From Furfurilactobacillus milii (GTDB lineage: Bacteria; Bacillota; Bacilli; Lactobacillales; Lactobacillaceae): a stretch of DNA of 64,000 nt. Within the stretch, counting starts at the first letter, position 1. Each line of letters opens with the position of its first letter. Under the pieces are notes generated by a model that saw only the letters and a list, made by a program, of their open reading frames with translations, made no database searches and was not told the DNA's origin. This document shows, piece after piece, positions 58,621-64,000 of this stretch. The translations under genes were made by a program, and so were the position numbers. The stretch is taken from positions 62,001 to 126,000 of the forward strand of contig NZ_WEZQ01000001.1 of NCBI RefSeq assembly GCF_009864005.1. The letters run 5' to 3'.

Positions 58621-59847
58621 ATGAATCAAGCGCCAGTAGCTTCTGCGATCCATACAGACAGTCAACAGAAATGGACCATTGCATCCACCAGTGCCGGTTT
58701 TGCGTTGGAAAATATGGATGTGATGTTTTTGTCATTTGCATTAAGCTCAATTATCACAGAACTACATCTATCAGCAGGTCAGGCAGGAATGATTTCTTCA
58801 GTGACTAACCTAGGTATGCTGGCAGGTGGTTTACTATTTGGATTATTAGGTGACCGGTACGGAAGGGTAAAAATCTTTTCGTATACGGTCTTTATTTTTG
58901 CCATTGCGACCACGGCCATGGCATTTGCAAACTCAATTGGTTGGATCTACTTATTCCGATTTTTAACGGGAATTGGCGCTGGTGGTGAGTATGGTGTGGG
59001 CATTGCGCTGATTTCGGAACGATTTGCCGCCAACAAGATTGGTCGGATGACTTCGGTAGCTGCTATTGGCGGTCAAATTGGGGCAGCATTGGCAGCCGTT
59101 CTGGCGGCCGTCATTTTACCAACCTTGGGCTGGCACGCATTATTTTTCCTTGGCTTAATTCCAGTTACGTTGACCGTCATTATTCGGCGTCATGTGCACG
59201 AAACACCCGTATTCTTAACGGCTAAACGAAGTGCCAACACACAGTCGGTTAACCTACTGGTGTTGTTCAATAGTCCACGCAGGGCATACCAAACGGTTGG
59301 ACTCATGTTGATGTCAGTGGTTCAAATTGCTGGTTATTTTGGGCTGATGAACTGGTTGCCGTCAATTATGCAAAAGCAGGCTCATGTATCGGTATCCGGA
59401 TCGGCCATGTGGATGATTGCAACCATTGCCGGCATGGTCATGGGGATGTTCGTCTTTGGTAACGTACTAGATAACATTGGGCCTCGATGGGCGTTTGGCA
59501 TTTTCCTCATCGGTGCAGCCATTTCGGTTTATATCTTCACACTGGCTAAAACAACAGCCACAATTCTGCCCGCCGGTGCACTAATCGGATTCTTTTCAAA
59601 CGGCATGTTTGGCGGTTATGGTGCCGTAATCAGTGAACTTTATCCGGTCACGATTCGCTCAACGGCCAATAACTTGATTGTGAATGTTGGCCGTGCAATC
59701 GGGGGGTTCTCCTCGGTGGCAATTGGCCTACTTATGGAACACTTCACCTTGCCAGTTGTCATGGCTAGCTTGGCAGGATTATACATCTTTAGTTTTATCG
59801 TAATGTTGACGATTCCAGCCTTGGTCAAACGGGGTGTTACCGCTTAA
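58621..59847 (+). CDS. MFS transporter of the aromatic-acid / sugar-acid symporter type
   Basis: 408 residues from the ATG at 58621, with GGAGG 8 nt upstream. Twelve helices. Motif A GLLGDRYGRVKIF near residue 73; helix 4 carries the FLTGIGAGGEYGVG motif seen in AAHS/SHS-type organic-acid transporters. Uptake of an organic acid is likely; substrate unknown. Confidence 0.85.
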   Translation: MNQAPVASAIHTDSQQKWTIASTSAGFALENMDVMFLSFALSSIITELHLSAGQAGMISSVTNLGMLAGGLLFGLLGDRYGRVKIFSYTVFIFAIATTAMAFANSIGWIYLFRFLTGIGAGGEYGVGIALISERFAANKIGRMTSVAAIGGQIGAALAAVLAAVILPTLGWHALFFLGLIPVTLTVIIRRHVHETPVFLTAKRSANTQSVNLLVLFNSPRRAYQTVGLMLMSVVQIAGYFGLMNWLPSIMQKQAHVSVSGSAMWMIATIAGMVMGMFVFGNVLDNIGPRWAFGIFLIGAAISVYIFTLAKTTATILPAGALIGFFSNGMFGGYGAVISELYPVTIRSTANNLIVNVGRAIGGFSSVAIGLLMEHFTLPVVMASLAGLYIFSFIVMLTIPALVKRGVTA

Positions 59848-59989
59848 ACCAAATTAAGATTATTGGTTTCTCTAAGAATGAACAGTTTAGGATAACTCGT
59901 TTAACGTTTGTTTTACCGCAGTATTCTGACTCACGGTACAGATGGATGGAAGATATTTGACACAGGACGAAAAATGCCAAACAAAGAAT

Positions 59990-60003
59990 ATTACCCGGGA
60001 AAT
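59990..60003. promoter_or_regulatory. Noc-box-like palindrome
   Basis: ATTACCCGGGAAAT, one mismatch from the Noc consensus and identical to the site at 42652. Intergenic between convergent genes. Confidence 0.5.
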
Positions 60004-60028
60004 AATCCCTTTAAAACAAGACACATAT

Positions 60029-60091
60029 AAAAAAAGACATTGTCCCGTGCACTGGCAGTTGTATACCATGCGTGGAGACAATGTCTTTTTA
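60029..60091. terminator. bidirectional terminator between MFS gene and LPxTG adhesin
   Basis: AAAAAGACATTGTC (60031-60044) pairs with GACAATGTCTTTTT (60077-60090). It serves both convergent genes. Confidence 0.85.
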
Positions 60092-60112
60092 AGTCAGCTG
60101 AGGAAACTCTAA

Positions 60113-63100
60113 TTAATCATTTGGATCCTCGTCACGCTTGCGGCGCCTAAGCCCTGCCAGTGCAAGCAATGTTCCCAATAAACCTAAACCAACTTCTGCT
60201 GCTACAGTATTGGCATGTTCGCCGGTGTGTGGCAATTCGGTCGTTTTTTCTTTATTAGCGAACGTGGGTTTCGATGTGACAGAACTGTCTGCGACGGATG
60301 GATCTTTTACAGAAGTGCTTTGATTATGCACATTGCTGGTCACAGCATCTGTAGCCGCACGTGACTTAAGCGTCTGCGCTTTCTGATGAACAAGTGATTG
60401 TGTTGTTTCACTATTGTTTTGCTTCTCAGAGACGTGTGGCACCGTTGCTGATTGTTGAACGGCTTGACTGAGTTGTGAAACATGAACCGATGATGAAGTG
60501 CTTTCGTGCTGTTTTGTGGTGGAAGCCTGACTCTGCACGGAAATATTGGCTTGCTGACTTGCTTGAGAACTCTGGCTCTCGTTGGCCGATTCAGGGACAT
60601 TGGTTGCTGGACCCTTAACGGTTACTGTCGCCGTTTTCATGACAGGATCACCAAAAATATAAATAACTGTATAAACACCCGGCTTTAATGTGTTGACATT
60701 ATCTGCGTTTTTGACAATTCCGTTTTGCATAATGAATTCTTGCCAGTTGACTGAGACACCACGATCATTTTTAGCATTGACGAAATTCATGCTTGGATTC
60801 CAAGTGTCTCCCTGTGTCAACGTAATATCAGTGACGTTGAGGTCAGCGTATGACTTGATGGTTAGTGGAGCCCCAAATGTCGTTACCGTGTAATTTTGAG
60901 CGTTTTTAACGGCAACATTAACATCATAAGTTCCTTTGTCTTCGTTCATATTAGAACGCGTGTAAACGAGCTCATAAGGGTTTGAATCTAGCCACCCAAC
61001 AACATCACTGGCATAGTTATCTGGGTCACCAAACGTTTTTTCCGCGTGGTGCATCGTAACGGTTAGCGGAGCCGGTGTGACCTTGAATGCCGCAACGGCC
61101 GGGCCACCGACAATATCAAAATTAGAATTGGCTTCGCGGAATTTTGCCAATCCGCTTTCAGATAGTGAAACGGAATATTGACCAACGTCTCGTTTGTTTG
61201 CAGTCGGTGTCAAAATTGTAAAATCAGTTGCAGTTAAGTTAGCTGGCATTTTGATGAGGTTTGGAATGACGATTGTATAGACTGATGGAATGGGTTGAGC
61301 ATCATAGGTTTTATCGGCCACGACTGGTTTGAATTCGTTGGCATTTACTTTAGCTTTTTGAATTGTATAAACACCAGATGTAACGCCATCGAATGAATAA
61401 TCGATATTTTGGGCTCTTAATTTAGCAAGACCAATTTTATTCAATTGAATTGCGTAAGTGCCGGCGCCTGTCAAATCGGCAGTCCCCGTAATTGGGCTAA
61501 CATCAAAATCATCAGATGTCAAAGCAGCTTGTTGCATGAAGGTTGGCATCGTTAATGCAAATAGGTTATCCGGAACTACTGCTGGTTGACCATCATAAAC
61601 TTTCTGTGTGTTGCCAATCTTGATATCTGCTGTTGATACCGGTTTAACTGACACATATAAGGAACCTGTATCGGTTGCAACGTCGTAATTGTTGGTTAGC
61701 TCGTCTTCGTTATCAACAATAACCAGTAACTCATAATGCCCGTTTCGAATGTGAGTTGGATTGGATGCAATTTCAACATGGGCTTTCACCGAATCTGGCG
61801 AGATGAGTCCAGTAGTAGTGAATGAAAGATTCAAGTTTTGATCACCGACAACCGTGTGTTGATCCGTGGCTTTGAGAGAAAGCTTCTTTTTGTCAATGAA
61901 GTAAGTGCCCGGATGGACACTACTAATACTGTAATTTTTGTTGGTATCCTGAATCTTTTTTAAACCTGACGCAGCAATTTGAACCTGATAGGTTCCAGCC
62001 TGAATCATATAAGAACTGCCTTTTATAACATTTGTGATAACAAAGTCGTTACGATTTAAATCTGTTGGCATTTGAAGATTTTGTTCACTTTGAAATTGGA
62101 TTGTTGGTAGTTCAGCAGTGCCATCATAAACTTTGCTAAATTTGACAATCGATACAGTCGCTACGGCAGGCGTGATCGTAAAAATTCCGTTGGTATTGGT
62201 AATAGTGTAATTACGGAGTGTTTGTAAATCTGCATTCACTTGCGATGTGACGCTGTAAGTACCAACTGATTCGCCAGCATCTCGACTGGTAGAAACCGTA
62301 ATCACGTCGCTACCCTTTGTCCCAGTGATTGTAGCGGTTAGTTGTGGGTCCTTTTCGCCGAAAACCTTTGTCTTGTTAGTAGTGGTCACAATCAGATTAG
62401 CTGGCGTAATTTCATAATGACCTGAAATGTTAGTTAAGTCAGTTTGGGTAAATGCAGTTCCAAGCTGCGTTTGCACATGTTGAATACCGGTAGAAGTAAG
62501 GTGCCATGTGTATTGGCCGGCGTTACTTTCAGTTGTTGGGTCAACGTTTTGAGCAGATTCATTGGTAAAGGTGTAATCTTCTGCGGCTAATGAGACATTT
62601 GGAACAGTGCCGTTGTATGCCGTATTTACTGGTTGAATCTGCAATGTCGGCACATACTTGGATGAAATTGAGGCACCTTCATAGGAGCTTGAAGATGATC
62701 CGGTTGTTGGTGTTGCTTTATAGTCGATGGTGTAATAGTAGTTTACATCATCATTAGTCGTGGCGAAGATACCAGTAGCATTTGTTGGTGTTTCAATTAG
62801 CGTGTAACCGTCAATTTGTGCGGCACTCGTTGTGTATTGACTATTAAAATTACCACTCACAATCTTTGTAGCAGCAATTTTGTTGGTTGTGCCCGCAACG
62901 TAATAGTTAGCACTAACAGTTTCTTGAAGGGGTACATATTCGTAATTAACTTCTGCAGTATTTGTACCAAACGTGCCGTTGGCATTTGCGGGCGTAATGG
63001 CTAATTTATAACCGTCAACATTGGCCGCTGCGGCTGAGTACTTGCCATCAAAGAAACCATTCACAGTCGTTGACGCTGTAACCTTACTCGTAGTGCCCTT

Positions 63101-64000
63101 AAGGTAGTAGTTAACGCTAACTGATTCCGGAAGTGGCGCATATTCGTAAATAACTGGCGCGTTAGTAATGCCAAATGTGCCAGTAGCGTTTGCTGGTGTC
63201 CCAACTAATTTATAGCCGACGATATCTTTAGAAGCTGTCGTGTACTGAGTGTTGAAGTCACCTTTTACTGTAGCTGAATCTGCGAGTGCAGTTTCTGTAC
63301 CTTGAACAAGATAGCGAGACTCCACGGATTCATTATCGGCCGTGTAGAAGTAATCAACGTCTGTGTTTGTTGTACCAAACGTCCCAGTGGCATTTGCCGG
63401 CGTTTCATCGAGTGTGTATCCAGCAACTTGAGCGGCAGGGGCCGCGTATTGAGTATTGAAATCACCATTTATAATCGTTGAATCTTTAATCTTGTTGGTC
63501 GTGCCTTTAAGGTAATAGTTAACGTTTACCGATTCTGACAGTGGTGTGTAGACGACGTTAACTGTGACCCCAGGGGTATCAGGAACAGCGGGCATGGTTT
63601 CTGGTAATGCATAACCCGAAATTGCCGGTAGGTTAACGCTAGTCTGAATTGATTGACCAGGTGTGCCTGTGCCAAGCAGTCCGTTAGCGATTTTATTACC
63701 CTTACTGTCGACTGGCAAAGCCGTGTAATTAACGGTGTAATAGTAATTAACGGTGTTTCCCGTTGGGGCGTAGATACCTTGGGCATTATCAGGTGTGGCT
63801 ACTAACGTATAGCCATCAACGTCTGCAGCAGAAGTTTGATAATTTAAACCCGCGGCACCATTCGTAATGATTGAATCGACAATTTTAGTCGTCGTACCGT
63901 TGACATAATAATTAGCAGTGACAGTCGTATTTTGACGATATTTAACTGTTACCGACTGGTTTCCCTGATCCGTCAACGTATAACTGGTTGGTTGACTAGG
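60113..64000 (-). CDS. LPxTG surface protein with MucBP and MBG repeats (5' end outside window)
   Basis: At least 1295 codons; the frame is open to the window edge, so the N-terminus with signal peptide is missing. From the left end of the protein: five to six MucBP-like repeats of about 66 residues (pattern NYYLKGTTNKI, GYTLDETPANATGTFG), then several MBG-like beta domains (KVYDGTAELPT, KVYDGQPAVVP, KTYDAQPIPSV, KTFGDPDNYAS), a Ser/Gln-rich wall-spanning region and a sortase signal LPHTG (60221-60235) with a hydrophobic helix and RRRKRDEDPND tail. Anchored by sortase A, probably a mucus- or glycan-binding adhesin. No obvious break is present. Confidence 0.92.
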   Translation of the reverse strand, partial: PSQPTSYTLTDQGNQSVTVKYRQNTTVTANYYVNGTTTKIVDSIITNGAAGLNYQTSAADVDGYTLVATPDNAQGIYAPTGNTVNYYYTVNYTALPVDSKGNKIANGLLGTGTPGQSIQTSVNLPAISGYALPETMPAVPDTPGVTVNVVYTPLSESVNVNYYLKGTTNKIKDSTIINGDFNTQYAAPAAQVAGYTLDETPANATGTFGTTNTDVDYFYTADNESVESRYLVQGTETALADSATVKGDFNTQYTTASKDIVGYKLVGTPANATGTFGITNAPVIYEYAPLPESVSVNYYLKGTTSKVTASTTVNGFFDGKYSAAAANVDGYKLAITPANANGTFGTNTAEVNYEYVPLQETVSANYYVAGTTNKIAATKIVSGNFNSQYTTSAAQIDGYTLIETPTNATGIFATTNDDVNYYYTIDYKATPTTGSSSSSYEGASISSKYVPTLQIQPVNTAYNGTVPNVSLAAEDYTFTNESAQNVDPTTESNAGQYTWHLTSTGIQHVQTQLGTAFTQTDLTNISGHYEITPANLIVTTTNKTKVFGEKDPQLTATITGTKGSDVITVSTSRDAGESVGTYSVTSQVNADLQTLRNYTITNTNGIFTITPAVATVSIVKFSKVYDGTAELPTIQFQSEQNLQMPTDLNRNDFVITNVIKGSSYMIQAGTYQVQIAASGLKKIQDTNKNYSISSVHPGTYFIDKKKLSLKATDQHTVVGDQNLNLSFTTTGLISPDSVKAHVEIASNPTHIRNGHYELLVIVDNEDELTNNYDVATDTGSLYVSVKPVSTADIKIGNTQKVYDGQPAVVPDNLFALTMPTFMQQAALTSDDFDVSPITGTADLTGAGTYAIQLNKIGLAKLRAQNIDYSFDGVTSGVYTIQKAKVNANEFKPVVADKTYDAQPIPSVYTIVIPNLIKMPANLTATDFTILTPTANKRDVGQYSVSLSESGLAKFREANSNFDIVGGPAVAAFKVTPAPLTVTMHHAEKTFGDPDNYASDVVGWLDSNPYELVYTRSNMNEDKGTYDVNVAVKNAQNYTVTTFGAPLTIKSYADLNVTDITLTQGDTWNPSMNFVNAKNDRGVSVNWQEFIMQNGIVKNADNVNTLKPGVYTVIYIFGDPVMKTATVTVKGPATNVPESANESQSSQASQQANISVQSQASTTKQHESTSSSVHVSQLSQAVQQSATVPHVSEKQNNSETTQSLVHQKAQTLKSRAATDAVTSNVHNQSTSVKDPSVADSSVTSKPTFANKEKTTELPHTGEHANTVAAEVGLGLLGTLLALAGLRRRKRDEDPND
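62700..64000 (-). repeat. MucBP repeats of about 66 residues in the LPxTG adhesin
   Basis: The segment pattern NYY-(6)-KI...GYxLxxTPxNAxGxF...VxYxYT recurs five times or more, about 200 bp apart, in the N-terminal part of the visible protein. One variant unit (PVDSKGNKIANGLLGTGTPG) breaks the series near 63700. Confidence 0.75.

Overview
This is a chromosomal window around the replication origin of a low-to-moderate GC Gram-positive bacterium, almost certainly a lactobacillus (Lactobacillaceae). The evidence is the dnaA-dnaN-yaaA-recF-gyrB-gyrA block, the rpmH-rnpA-yidC block, a KxYKxGKxW accessory-Sec signal peptide, LPxTG/MucBP/MBG surface-protein architecture and a PyrR attenuator. The species cannot be fixed from the sequence alone.

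Layout. 1-7475 (minus): 5' part of a giant surface adhesin (KxYKxGKxW signal peptide, L-type lectin-like domain, MucBP-like domain, then about twelve Ala/Ser-rich repeats of about 140 residues) that runs off the window. 7.9-11.6 kb: aquaporin, small proteins, a baeRF-family protein and a YdeI/OmdA-like protein. 11.7-15.1 kb: candidate small RNA, then a purine unit (purH, permease, phosphoribosyltransferase) with PurBox-like sites. 15.4-21.8 kb: accessory metabolism and transport, including an Rgg-like regulator, a nonsense-interrupted alcohol dehydrogenase-like gene and two MFS transporters. 21.8-37.2 kb (minus): replication core dnaB, rplI, gdpP, rpsR, ssb, rpsF, gyrA, gyrB, recF, yaaA, dnaN, dnaA. 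oriC is bipartite: DnaA boxes plus a DnaA-trio lie between dnaN and dnaA, and a second DnaA-box cluster lies between dnaA and rpmH. 37.8-47.4 kb (plus): rpmH, rnpA, yidC, [MarR, broken TMEM175-like channel, coaBC], jag, mnmE, mnmG. Core genes on each side point away from oriC, as expected for leading-strand placement.

47.5-64 kb: a translationally coupled acyltransferase-GT8-GT8-acyltransferase operon, a UDP-GlcNAc 2-epimerase, a TetR regulator with a frameshifted MMPL transporter, a PyrR-controlled pyrF-pyrE-pyrD operon, an MFS transporter, and the C-terminal part of a large LPxTG adhesin with MucBP and MBG repeats.

The less expected signals are: (i) several near-consensus parS sites and Noc-box palindromes around the origin although parAB and noc are not in the window; (ii) the 140-residue stalk repeat; (iii) the acyltransferase/GT8 operon with unusual acyltransferase motifs; (iv) candidate small RNAs or structured leaders at 9.5, 11.7 and 43.9 kb; and (v) three accessory genes each broken by one change (in-frame TAA at 18068, in-frame TGA at 41158, one extra G near 54307). 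No rRNA, tRNA, insertion sequence or CRISPR array was seen.
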